In this document: positions 48,838-56,951 of the stretch, one piece after another | Layout: each line of letters starts with the position of its first letter | Position numbering within the stretch: the stretch's first letter is position 1 | Assembly: GCF_000188015.2 (NCBI RefSeq) | Contig: NZ_AEUX02000007.1 | Location: 186,001 to 250,000, forward strand | Direction: 5' to 3' | DNA from: Streptococcus ictaluri 707-05 | Lineage (GTDB): Bacteria; Bacillota; Bacilli; Lactobacillales; Streptococcaceae | Length of the DNA: 64,000 bases | The notes under the pieces: model-generated | What the model saw: only the letters and a program-made list of their open reading frames with translations | What the model was told of the DNA's origin: nothing | The model's database searches: none | Translations under genes and position numbers: made by a program

Positions 48838-48866
48838 AAAACCTCTGCCTATAGTGGCAGAGGTTT
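48838..48866 (+). terminator. Terminator of the LD-carboxypeptidase gene, interrupted by an IS
   Basis: AACCTCTGCC pairs with GGCAGAGGTT. Only three T follow before the IS1182-type end begins at 48867, so the insertion hit the terminator's T-run. Confidence 0.7.
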
Positions 48867-50399
48867 CAGATTGAAGACAAACTGGTCTAAACCTCCAGTT
48901 TGTCTTTTCTTTTACTATCATTATGATGATTTGCCTCATTTTGGCAACTTTCAGGCAAAGAAATAAGGCTATTCCAGCCATCCATTTGCTGTATTTTTCA
49001 GATTTAAACACGCTAAAGTAAGCCCAAGGGTTGCCCCCATTTTGGACTTTCCTTTAATCTCGTATAGCGTAAGTTATGGTATTCTTTAGCTGTCCCAAAC
49101 AAGCGTTCAATAGTCTCTTTACGCTGTTGATAACGCTCTTTCATCCCTAGTTGGTGTCGGATGTCTTCGCAGACTTCTAAGTCATCTTTCCATAAATGAC
49201 GTGTGATGACTTTTTGGTGGTTCTTCGACTGGGTACAAACTGATAAAAGAGCACAAGTCTGACAAATAGCTGGACCGCTTTTATACTCACGGTAACCGTC
49301 TCGATTAGTCGTTGAATAGTGCAAAGGTTGGTTTTCTGGACAAAGATAGACATCATAATACTCATCATAGATAAATTCTTTTGGCCGAAGCAGGTCCTTT
49401 TTACTATGAGGTCTTGTATAGGGAAAAACTGGTATGACACCTAGAGTTAATAAGTAATGAGCGATGCTTGGGGTTTTATAACCAGAATCAGCAATGAGAT
49501 AGTGAGAGTTCAATGCTTTAATCTTGTCAAAGAGTTCAGGAAATGCCTGACTATCATGGACATCTCCAGCGTGAATACTATACCCCAATGCCCAACCATG
49601 TTTATCACAAGCAACTTGAGCGTTATAAGCGAAGACTTGTTTATGCTCTCCTTTATGAAACCAACCACTATCAGGGTCTGTTGTAGACATTTTCTTACTT
49701 GCGGGCTCTTTCTCTTTGGCGAGCCTTAAGGACTTTTTCCGTGTTTCTCCCTATCTTTGGCAATTTCCTTCTCCAATTGGTCACTCATAAATTTAGCTTG
49801 TGCCTCAACTTCCTGGTTGATGTATTTGTGATGATTAGCAGCTGCCTTGATATGAGTCCCATCCACAAAGATTTCGGTAGGATCAATCAAACCAGCATTG
49901 AGGCAGAGACCTAGAATATGAGAAAAGATGGCTTCAATGACTTGTTTATCTTGGAAACGACGGCTGTAGTTCTTGCCGTATGTTGTGAAATGAGGCGCCT
50001 TATCTTCTAGAATCAAGCCAAGAAACCAGCGGTAAGCTAAATTGACTTCAATTTCTTTGATAGTTTGACGCATAGAACGAATGCCAAACAGACATTGAAT
50101 CATAGGAATCTTAATCAACATAACGGGATCCAAACTAGGACGACCATTATCAGCACAATAACTATCTTCAACTAAGTCATAAATAAATGAGAAATCAATG
50201 GCTTGGTCAATTTGACGTAAGAGATGGTCTTTAGGGACCAACTCATCTAAGCTATAAAAGCCAACTTGATTACGATTTTAGTTCGGATTTTCTTTGTGGA
50301 ACATAGAGAGACCTCCTAGAGATTCTTGTCTTTATTATAACTCTTAGCGAACAAAAAAGCTCTAGAAATTCATTTTTATAGGGCTTTGTCTTCAATCTG
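48867..50399 (-). mobile_element. IS1182-family insertion sequence
   Basis: 1533 bp bounded by the inverted repeat CAGATTGAAGACAAA (48867-48881 and 50385-50399). It encodes one broken transposase on the minus strand. The left end follows the carboxypeptidase terminator stem; the right end is followed by another hairpin (AGCCTTTGA/TCAAAGGCT with T6) at about 50400-50425. I cannot name the exact element. Confidence 0.85.
49013..50304 (-). pseudogene. IS1182-family transposase, several frame breaks
   Basis: From ATG 50302-50304 the frame reads MFHKENPN then TAA, resumes (GFYSLDELVPKDHLLRQIDQAIDFSF...ADNGRPSLDPVMLIKI...TEIFVDGTHIKAAAN), shifts at an A5 run near 49735 (EKHGK to SLRLAKEKEPASKK), continues MSTTDPDSGWFHKGEHKQVFAYNAQ...VIADSGYKTPSIA...RKETIERLFGTAKEYHNLRYTRL, and shifts again near 49020. 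The DDE-type core is recognisable (DGTHIKAA, ADSGY, ERLFGTAKE). At least three inactivating changes make the copy inert by itself. Confidence 0.85.
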
Positions 50400-50430
50400 A
50401 GCCTTTGATTATCAAAGGCTTTTTTATCTT

Positions 50431-50931
50431 TTAAACTAAACGAGAATATTTATTTTTGGTTCCCTCGTTCTCATCTATCCAGTTAGGAATAACTTCTTGT
50501 AACTTAAAGCCATGCTTTAGATAGAAGGGTATACCCCTCGTGTTGCCTGTCGTAACATAAACTTCTTGACGACTAATTAGATAGTTTTCAATTTGATACT
50601 CAGTTAAAAAGTCAAGTAATGCACTACCAATTCCTATCCCTTTGAGATCGGGCTTGACATATAAAACGTAGATAAAACCAACCTCATTGTCACATGTCCC
50701 TCCAATACATCCAAGGATATCATTCCCATCATAAGCAACTATATAACCATACCAGTCCTTAGATGATTCTTTACATTCTTCAGTAATCCGCTCAACATTA
50801 TAAAAGTCATCTATTACTTTGGAAATATACTCATTAGAATATAGTTGAGCGTATGCTTTTTTCCAAGCTTGTGAACAAATATCAGAAATAGCTTGCGCAT
50901 CTTCAATAGCTGCAAATCTAACTTTTATCAT
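50431..50931 (-). CDS. GNAT-family N-acetyltransferase
   Basis: 166 residues. The acetyl-CoA-binding segment is FIYVLYVKPDLKGIGIGSALLDFLTEYQ (about 85-112; the R/Q-x-x-G-x-G/A motif here as KGIGIGSAL), followed by the typical VYVTTGNTRGIPFYLKHGF near the end. Substrate unknown. It starts at 50929-50931 with GGAGAT in the ribosome binding site. It lies between two insertion sequences, and is the only intact enzyme gene in that stretch besides the toxin-antitoxin pair. Confidence 0.88.
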   Translation of the reverse strand: MIKVRFAAIEDAQAISDICSQAWKKAYAQLYSNEYISKVIDDFYNVERITEECKESSKDWYGYIVAYDGNDILGCIGGTCDNEVGFIYVLYVKPDLKGIGIGSALLDFLTEYQIENYLISRQEVYVTTGNTRGIPFYLKHGFKLQEVIPNWIDENEGTKNKYSRLV

Positions 50932-51014
50932 AAAATCTCCTCTAATTGCATTTATTAGTACTTTTGTTTTTGAATAGACTTCTGAAATTTTCTGTTAGTA
51001 ATATATAGAAATAT

Positions 51015-51974
51015 ACCCATGGTGCTAGTTAATTTCAAAATATCTCAAATTGTAAGCTAGTATGATTTGTTCAATCCTCAATTGCAGCCCTGTCATGCCC
51101 CTATCCAGTGTTCGTTCCATATCAAAAAGGGAACAAAGTTCTGAAAATCTAGTCTCAATGGTTCGTCTCATAGCCATTAGTTTCCAATGATTATGCTGTT
51201 TAGCCCCTTCCATATTTTGACGCAAGGGAGTCCAGAGGTGATAGCCATTTTGCTTCAACTCATCTTTCAGCTCACGGTTAAGGTAACCTAAGTCTGCTAA
51301 AATGACGGATTGTTCACACCTTTCTAGCAACTCGTAAACTGCCTTAATATCATGAACAGAGGCTGGGCTGACAACATAATTCAGAATGTAGCCTGATAAG
51401 GTCACTAGCATGTGAACCTTAAAACCGTAAAACCACATATGTTTAGAGGCGGTGTAACCAATATTAGCTATCCCATTGAAAAGTCTGACCCTGTGGTTAC
51501 GAATAGATTGACAAAGTGGCAAGGAAAGCTGTCTATAATACAATGGTATTGGGAGAAATTTGAGTGTTCATTGCCTGACGAATCACTTGAACCAGCCAAA
51601 TCAACTGTCTTGCACGCCTATTAAAGCGACTTCTTTCTAGTAATGTACCGCAGGGAAATAGCTGACAAATCCTATAAAAGTGACGTTGTGATTTAATACC
51701 TAGTTCAGCTTGTAATAGCAGTAAAACTAGAAGAGATTGGTCTGAAACTTTGGACAGACAGACGTTACGACGGTGTTTGAAGTCTTCCGGACAATAATCC
51801 TGATAAAACTGAGAACAAATTTTTGATAATTGACGCATATTCCATTGTAAGTGATGGGATTTAGCTGTATACTGTAAGTGGCTCATTTGGACTAACCTCC
51901 TGTTTGTGTAGGCACTTACAGTATAGTCCTTTTGGGCTTTTTATTGTATTTTGAGATTAACTAGCACCACGGGT
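51015..51974 (-). mobile_element. IS982-family insertion sequence
   Basis: About 960 bp with terminal inverted repeats of about 27 bp (ACCCATGGTGCTAGTTAAT.. on the left; ACCCGTGGTGCTAGTTAAT.. on the right strand), encoding a frameshifted IS982-type transposase on the minus strand. Flanks are A+T-rich; no clear target duplication can be read with certainty. Confidence 0.85.
51025..51886 (-). pseudogene. IS982-family transposase, frameshifted
   Basis: Two overlapping frames make one IS982 transposase of about 287 residues: 51886-51533 (MSHLQYTAKSHH...SDQSLLVLLLLQAELGIKSQRHF) and 51543-51025 (YYRQLSLPLCQSIRNHRVRLF, then HMWFYGFKVHMLV, ILADLGYLNRELKDEL, RRTIETRFSELCSLF, with the DDE-like acidic residues). 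The frame break is near 51540 after NTQISPNTIVL. IS982 elements normally have a single frame, so this copy is probably inactive. Confidence 0.85.
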
Positions 51975-52453
51975 TAAATATATTTTATCATTCATTTGAT
52001 AGGGAAACAAGTAAAGTTCAGACTTCAAAAGTACACTAAGGTTTATGTTAGTTAGCCTGTGTAAAGCAAAAAACTAAAACTACTACTCTGCAAGGAGTGT
52101 TGCCAGCGATTACTAAAAACGTAGTGAGACGGATTAGGTATGGTGCTGTAGGTGGTGTGTGAGACTAGAAATAGTTTTGCTAATGGATAAGGTGAACTTA
52201 TTCGAATAATTAAGGCTTATTTGTTTTGTCTTGATTAAATATGCGAAGATACGAGCATACATTTAATTTTGTTTATTCTAAGAAATTGAAAAATGATCTT
52301 TATTAATTTAGGGGTCATTTTTTATTTTTGAAAAGGGTACTAATTGATAGTATCTTTTTTTGAGATATGTTTATTGTAAAATCGTGATTTATTTCATGGT
52401 TTTTTTATTTTGTTAATTATTAAAAAAAGGGGGGGATTAAGAGGAAAATATAG
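51975..52453. other. Non-coding stretch between IS982 and small-gene operon
   Basis: 479 bp with no credible gene. About 52040-52170 has a mixed-composition segment (AAACTAAAACTACTACTCTGC.., GACGGATTAGGTATGGTGCT..) unlike the A+T-rich remainder; it shares only short matches with the structured element near 35.1 kb. The last 100 bp are extremely A+T-rich with AGGGGGGGA and AGAGGAAAA before the ATG at 52454. Confidence 0.5.
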
Positions 52454-52711
52454 ATGAAAAAAGAAAAAGACTTTTTTAGTAAACTGGAAAAAGCGAGAAA
52501 AAAACAAGAAGAATTAGATGATTTGATTAATGAAATATTTAATATATTTGATTTTGACTTATCAGAAATTCCTTTTGCATCTACAAATGCTACTAATCTA
52601 GAGGAGGCAATTTCATGCTATATCCTTTATGGAGAGAAACCTATTACAGGAGATATTTCAGATTTTTGGAAATTTGCTAAAGGGTATGAGGATTTTCATA
52701 ATGAATATTAA
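52454..52711 (+). CDS. Small acidic/basic helical protein, unknown function
   Basis: 85 residues, starting MKKEKDFFSKLEKARKKQEE, predicted mainly helical with an early charged coiled-coil-like region and an acidic middle (NEIFNIFDFDLSEI). No signal or membrane segment. AGAGGAAAATATAG is the ribosome binding site region. Its stop overlaps the ATG of the next gene by 11 bp, so the two are translationally coupled. I do not recognise it; small helical partners of exported thioredoxin-like proteins occur in bacteriocin loci, but nothing else here supports that. Confidence 0.6.
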   Translation: MKKEKDFFSKLEKARKKQEELDDLINEIFNIFDFDLSEIPFASTNATNLEEAISCYILYGEKPITGDISDFWKFAKGYEDFHNEY

Positions 52712-53072
52712 ATCGAAATGGTTGTTATTATTTTCATTACTAGTTATTAGTGTTGGTTTATTTATTTTAGATAATAGAAGTTATTTAACTCAAAAAGATT
52801 ATAGGGATAATATAAAAGACACTAGAGTTAATTTAGTCTTTTATAAAAAGGGCTGTCCATATTGTAAAGCAGGTAAGGGTGAAGTTATAAAACAATTAAG
52901 AAAAAGTAAAGTAAGAACGTATTTTATTGATGTTGAAACAGAAAAAGGAATTAATATTGCTAGAAGTTATCTGAAATATAAACTTTTTGTAGAAATGAAA
53001 TTTAGTTTACTAACCATGGTATGTTATAATAGTAGAAAAGGAGGGGTAGAAAATTATGGTTTATACAATTGA
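52701..53072 (+). CDS. Membrane-anchored thioredoxin-like protein, possibly truncated
   Basis: 123 residues from ATG 52701 (a longer frame from 52629 is out of context). One N-terminal membrane anchor (about 6-23, WLLLFSLLVISVGLFIL), then NLVFYKKGCPYCKAGKGEVIKQLRK, a thioredoxin/glutaredoxin fold start with a CPYC active-site motif, then YFIDVETEKGINIARSYLKY. The cis-proline region usually found next is missing, replaced by MKFSLLTMVCYNSRKGGVENYG, which overlaps the promoter region of the next gene. The gene may have been cut and joined to the toxin-antitoxin segment. Outer-face thiol oxidoreductase role inferred. Confidence 0.62.
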   Translation: MNIKSKWLLLFSLLVISVGLFILDNRSYLTQKDYRDNIKDTRVNLVFYKKGCPYCKAGKGEVIKQLRKSKVRTYFIDVETEKGINIARSYLKYKLFVEMKFSLLTMVCYNSRKGGVENYGLYN

Positions 53073-53403
53073 AGAAATAAAAGAAAAGATTCAGCCAATA
53101 GCTGAAAAGTATGAGTTGCCAGTAGTTTATCTCTTTGGATCATATGCCAGGAATGAAGCTGATGAAGATAGTGATATTGACTTAGCTATCTCAGTAAAAA
53201 ATTTGGATATTACAGGTTTTGAGTTATTAGACTTAGAAGATGAGGTAAAAAGTCAATTTAATATACCTGTTGATTTTCTGATTGTAGAAGATATTGAGAT
53301 GGGGAAATCTCCAATTGCATTACAAGTTAAAAAGAATTTTGAACAAGAAAAGGTAAGATTATATGAGACAGGAACAGTTAGAAAGAGATTATTATTTTCT
53401 TAA
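53056..53403 (+). CDS. mntA: MNT-type nucleotidyltransferase antitoxin
   Basis: 115 residues. The nucleotidyltransferase motif is LFGSYARNEADEDSDIDLAISV (GSxAR...DxDL, about residues 28-47), with a third acidic strand around VDFLIV. This minimal nucleotidyltransferase pairs with HEPT; known MntA proteins inactivate HepT by adding AMP to a tyrosine. A promoter-like TATAAT at about 53027 and AAAGGAGG precede the start. Overlaps the HEPT gene by 41 bp. Confidence 0.87.
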   Translation: MVYTIEEIKEKIQPIAEKYELPVVYLFGSYARNEADEDSDIDLAISVKNLDITGFELLDLEDEVKSQFNIPVDFLIVEDIEMGKSPIALQVKKNFEQEKVRLYETGTVRKRLLFS

Positions 53404-53743
53404 GCAGATGGTTTACTATTGTGAACAAACATTTGCGAGAATTGAATTTGCTAAGAGATCCCAGCTATCAATTAATGATGAGATGGTTATTGATTCTTTG
53501 GCAATGAATCTAGGTCAAATTGGTGAGCAGTTAGATTCTAGTAAGTTATCTGAGGAGTTAAGAGAAAAATATACGGATATCCCTTGGAGAAAAATAAAAG
53601 ATTTTAGGAACTTAGCTTATCATAATTACGGAGCAATTAGGATACAAGTACTTTTAAGGATTATTGAAAATGAATTACCCATTTTACTTGATCAATTGTC
53701 ATCAGTTTTGAGTGATGTGGAACGGAAGTTATCTAATCGTTAA
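53363..53743 (+). CDS. hepT: HEPT-domain toxin
   Basis: 126 residues, all-helical HEPT fold. The RNase-type motif R-x4-6-H is in KIKDFRNLAYHNYGAIRI (about residues 88-98), with the tyrosine after the histidine (HNY) that MntA-type enzymes modify. Preceding DEMVIDSLAMNLGQIGEQL is typical of the family. It is the second gene of the MntA/HepT pair; this order, antitoxin first, is one of the two common ones. Such modules are often on mobile or accessory DNA, as here between insertion sequences. Confidence 0.87.
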   Translation: MRQEQLERDYYFLKQMVYYCEQTFARIEFAKRSQLSINDEMVIDSLAMNLGQIGEQLDSSKLSEELREKYTDIPWRKIKDFRNLAYHNYGAIRIQVLLRIIENELPILLDQLSSVLSDVERKLSNR

Positions 53744-53745
53744 TA

Positions 53746-53784
53746 AAAAAAGAAGTCATGATTAAGTTCAAGACTTCTTTTTGT
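53746..53784 (+). terminator. Terminator of the MntA/HepT operon
   Basis: AGAAGTC pairs with GACTTCT with flanking A- and T-runs that extend the stem, immediately after the hepT stop. Confidence 0.8.
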
Positions 53785-53816
53785 TTTATAAAAATAGTAT
53801 TGTAGGAGAAAATAAT

Positions 53817-54074
53817 ATGAATTTAGAATTGCAAAAGTTAGGTTTTGTTGAAGTAATTTATCATGGTACTGGTGAAATGTGTTTTCAAAAAAGAACTAGA
53901 GGTCGTTTTATACACGAATTTAATATTTTTCCTGATGGAGAATTGATTATTAATTTTTATAAAAGCAGTGGGAGTATTACAATTTCAGATGATGAAGTTC
54001 TTTGTAATCGTAATCTCTTGCATAATGAAGCAAAAGACTTATTACTAGAATTAAGAAAGATTGGGTATTATTAA
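53817..54074 (+). CDS. Small hypothetical protein
   Basis: 85 residues from ATG 53817 (TAGGAG upstream; an in-frame ATG at 53781 lies in the terminator). Mixed alpha/beta composition with alternating short hydrophobic strands (FNIFPDGELIINFYK). No signal, membrane segment or known motif. Its stop codon overlaps the next start by 1 bp. Not recognised; the size and context allow an immunity-like role, but I see no proof. Confidence 0.6.
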   Translation: MNLELQKLGFVEVIYHGTGEMCFQKRTRGRFIHEFNIFPDGELIINFYKSSGSITISDDEVLCNRNLLHNEAKDLLLELRKIGYY

Positions 54075-54636
54075 TGAAACCAAATATTAAATTAAGTAAA
54101 ATAAATAAAAAAATATTGGGTTATGTATTATTGATTAGTACGCTTTTATTAGTATTATTAGTGATTTGCTTTTTAATTTCCATTCACGAAAACTTACCTT
54201 TTTTAAAGGTATTTTTATTTGGGTTATTGATTTGGGTTATTGATTTGGGTTATTGATTTGGATTATTGATTTGGATTATTGATTTGGATTATTGATTTGG
54301 ATTATTGATTTGGATTATTGTTGGAATTATTTTTGGGTTAATTGATTTTTCAATGAAGTTAATATTTAGTTAGTTTATGAATATATTAGACAGAAGTTAA
54401 GTTTTAGAAAGTTAGTAAAAATATTAAAAAATAGAAGCTACAATAATTATGTTTCTTTATTTTTTAAGGAAGATGAAAACACTCTGTTATTCGTTAAAAA
54501 TGGTAAGAAATATAACAGATGTTTTTTGGTTAAGTTATCTTCTTATGACCTTGGTGTCATAAAATCGTATTTTATAGATGGTGATTTCATTATTTATAGT
54601 GGTATTGTGAAGTCACCATTGTTCAATTTATATTAG
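54074..54636 (+). pseudogene. Small membrane protein gene broken by a 13-bp tandem repeat
   Basis: Starts MKPNIKLSKINKKILGYVLL with two membrane-type segments (about 16-32 and 44-60). The frame then enters 13-bp repeats and stops at 54256 (LIWVIDLGY). Reading from the last repeat in the matching frame gives IIVGIIFGLIDFSMKLIFS and, after another frame change near 54365, SFRKLVKILKNRSYNNYVSLFFKEDEN...YSGIVKSPLFNLY ending at TAG 54634-54636. The natural protein was probably a membrane protein of about 150 residues with a cytoplasmic tail. Repeat expansion plus a second frame change broke it. Confidence 0.5.
54221..54318 (+). repeat. 13-bp tandem repeat, seven copies plus a partial
   Basis: Units of GGGTTATTGATTT (three) and GGATTATTGATTT (four), then a partial eighth unit. 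Because 13 is not a multiple of 3, each added unit shifts the frame, and three units in a row always include TGA. It begins within the coding region of the gene starting at 54074. Confidence 0.92.
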
Positions 54637-54697
54637 ATAATAAAAGAAAGTGGTAGTCTATTGAGTTTTGGGATATAGATTAAAATAGGTATAAGTA

Positions 54698-55024
54698 ATG
54701 GAGATCAAAGATAGAATAAGGGTTAAATTGGTTATATATTGCCTAATTGAAATAAGAGAATTTGTGTTGTCTCAATATACTAGTGAACTTATGGAAAAAA
54801 TCAATAAAAAATTAGGTGATAGAGATGGGCATGGGATGTTATTGTTAACTTTAAGGAACTTGTTACCTTTTAAGGAATCCATATCAATTATTGTAGATGA
54901 AATATTTAAGAGTTTAGTAAATGATGCTAGGCATGTTAATGATAGTAAGGAATTATTCGTTTTTGCTGATGAAATGATACCTAATTATATTAATAAATTA
55001 AGATATTTGATTTTGGAAGAGTAA
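54698..55024 (+). CDS. Hypothetical protein, helical
   Basis: 108 residues, predicted helical: MEIKDRIRVKLVIYCLIEIREFVLS.. and KESISIIVDEIFKSLVND. No signal peptide or membrane segment. It overlaps the convergent gene wreck at its 3' end by 27 bp. I do not recognise it. No clear ribosome binding site precedes the ATG, so it could be poorly expressed. Confidence 0.5.
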   Translation: MEIKDRIRVKLVIYCLIEIREFVLSQYTSELMEKINKKLGDRDGHGMLLLTLRNLLPFKESISIIVDEIFKSLVNDARHVNDSKELFVFADEMIPNYINKLRYLILEE

Positions 55025-55620
55025 TCTACTGATTTCATAAATATAGCCTAAGTTTTCGTGAAATAAAGGATTTGGTTTAAGTGTTTTTCCACAAGTTAAA
55101 TGATTTAATGTGTTTGTTTTTGGATCATAATAGATTTCTTGAAACCAGTGAGAAATATCATAAGTATTAAAGTTCTCAATATGGTTGTTATTTTCATACA
55201 AAGCAACATTAGAACTATGATTTCCATTATATATAATAATTAAGTTCAGTGATTTGAAAAATTCTGCTCTCTTGTCGTCATCTGGTTGGAATGTGTTATT
55301 TATAAGTTCTCCGATTGTATAAAAATTATCTAGTAGTTTTTTTTGACTCCATAGTGTTGTTACAGTTGGAAAGAGGTTTATATTTAGAGTATTTGTTTCA
55401 TTATCAATCATTTTAATAGAGAAATTTTTATTACAGTGGTTACAGAAAAGTTCTGTTGGAAAAATATCGTATGCTCCTCCAAAGTTCGATAAATGATCTG
55501 CATTTTCGCCCTTTAATATACGTAGAGTGGTATTTTTTTTGAAGTTCTAAGGTTAATATTTTTTTGAATTTGAGTGAGATTGCTTTTAGTTCTTCTTGAG
55601 AAAGTTCTTTATTTTTCAGG
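54998..55620 (-). pseudogene. Truncated unknown gene with CxxC motif, cut by IS30-type element
   Basis: Minus-strand frame ends ISRLLFQNQIS with the stop at 54998. Upstream of the first ATG (55411) the frame stays open through FPTELFCNHCNKNFSIKMIDNE, a CxxC zinc-ribbon-like motif; a frame change near 55530 joins it to KNKELSQEELKAISLKFKKILTLELQKKYHST. The gene runs into the IS30-type end near 55629, so the N-terminus is missing. Probably a nuclease-like or phage/defence-type protein with a zinc ribbon, but the family is unrecognised. Confidence 0.5.
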
Positions 55621-55628
55621 AATCCCGC

Positions 55629-56781
55629 GTTGTAAAATGAAGTGCAACAAAAAAGACATGTTCGTCTGATATACTAGAATTCCCCAATTCAGTATGGAAA
55701 GCAGATGAACATGTCCAACATTAATTCTACCAGAAAATCATCCTATTCTCATCTTTCAGCCACAGAACGGGGTGAAATTGCTGCTTATCTTAAAATGGGA
55801 AAGAAACCCGCTGAGATTGCTCGACTCTTGGGTCGTCACCGTTCTACAATCTGCCGAGAAATAAAACGTGGTTCAGTAGAACAGGTAAAGGATAAGAATG
55901 GAAAACAAACCTTCTTCAACGCCTATTTCGCTGATAGTGGGCAACGTGTCTATGAAACCAATCGTCAAAAGAGTTCTTATCTCAAGTTGAATGACTGCTC
56001 CGCTAGGTTCATTGAACAATTAGAATCTGCCTTGACGGCTAACATTCGTCTCCATAGTGTGGATAGTTTTGTTCAGACTTACAAAGTGAACCATCCTGAA
56101 GAAGTCGTCCCCTCTACCAAAACGATTTATCGTTATATCAAAGAGGGGGTATTAGCTATTAAACCAATCGATTTGCCTAAGATGGTTAGTATCAGAAAAC
56201 GTTCTAAGAAAGTCATGAAGACGAATAAGAAGACTTTAGGTAAATCTATCGAAGAACGTCCAGAATATATTAATGATCGTTCTGAATTTGGGCATTGGGA
56301 GATTGATTTGGTTCTCGGCAAGAAAACCAAAGGTGAAGCTGTTATGTTGACTTTGGTAGAGCGCCAGACACGCTATGCACTAGGAGTTAAGCTAGAAGAC
56401 AAGCAGTCCCAAACCATTAACCGTGCTGTCACGCATCTCATCAGTCAGTATCCTATTGCATCCATCACAGCGGATAATGGTTCTGAGTTTAGTTTACTCT
56501 CAAACTTAGAAGCTGTTGAAGTTTACTTTGCACATCCCTATTCTTCACATGAGAGAGGAAAAACGAGAACTTCAATGGCCTCCTCAGAGAATATGTCCCT
56601 AAAGGAGTCTCACTTAATCCACTAACCTCTGAAGAACTTGACAATTATATTACTGCCATCAATGAGCGCCCAAGACGACTTCTTCAATATCAATCCTCAA
56701 AATTCCTGTTTGAGCTATCCCGAACAGCTTAACATCTGGAACTCTAGTTATCTATGAACTGGTTGCACTTGACTTGACAAC
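55629..56781 (+). mobile_element. IS30-family element, IS1239-like
   Basis: About 1153 bp with imperfect inverted repeats (GTTGTAAAATGAAGTGCAAC on the left; GTTGTCAAGTCAAGTGCAAC on the right strand). Carries one IS30-type transposase, frameshifted. Size and sequence style match IS1239 from S. pyogenes; the name is from memory. Confidence 0.85.
55705..56732 (+). pseudogene. IS30-family transposase, frameshifted near its C-terminus
   Basis: N-terminal helix-turn-helix (HLSATERGEIAAYLKMGKKPAEIARLLGRHRSTICREIKRGS), then the DDE core (FGHWEIDLVLGKK, ITADNGSEFS, with the glutamate expected after HPYSSHERG). At about 56565 in the stretch GAGGAAAAACGAG one base is lost or gained, shifting from SSHERG to KTRTSMASSEN. 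The correct frame continues NENFNGLLREYVPKGVSL..PLTSEELDNYITAINERPRRLLQYQSSKFLFELSRTA to 56732. The break removes the final catalytic residue region. Confidence 0.87.
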
Positions 56782-56845
56782 TTGCGTAGAAGAAAAGTCC
56801 CTGATTTTCCAATGAAATCAACTCCCTTTTTTAAGTATTTAGTGC

Positions 56846-56851
56846 TATAAT
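56846..56851 (+). promoter_or_regulatory. Extended -10 promoter of gltX
   Basis: TGCTATAAT, an extended -10 (TG-n-TATAAT at 56843-56851), about 100 bp upstream of the gltX ATG. No strong -35 is seen, as is common with extended -10 promoters. Confidence 0.55.
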
Positions 56852-56951
56852 AGAAACGATTGAAATCTTTAGATGAAAAGAGAGATAGCCTAGGAGTGAT
56901 TTCTTGGGCGACTTGATTTCTCTTTCTAATATGATGAACAGGAGAAGAAGC

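Noticed and set aside
52040..52170. Possible second copy of the structured element at 35.1 kb
   Set aside because: Only about 10-bp matches such as TTAGGTATGG are shared; not enough to call a repeat.
55705..56732. Reading the shifted C-terminal end of the IS30-type transposase as a real alternative ending
   Set aside because: The correct frame continues with typical IS30 C-terminal sequence to 56732, so the short ending is a frameshift product.
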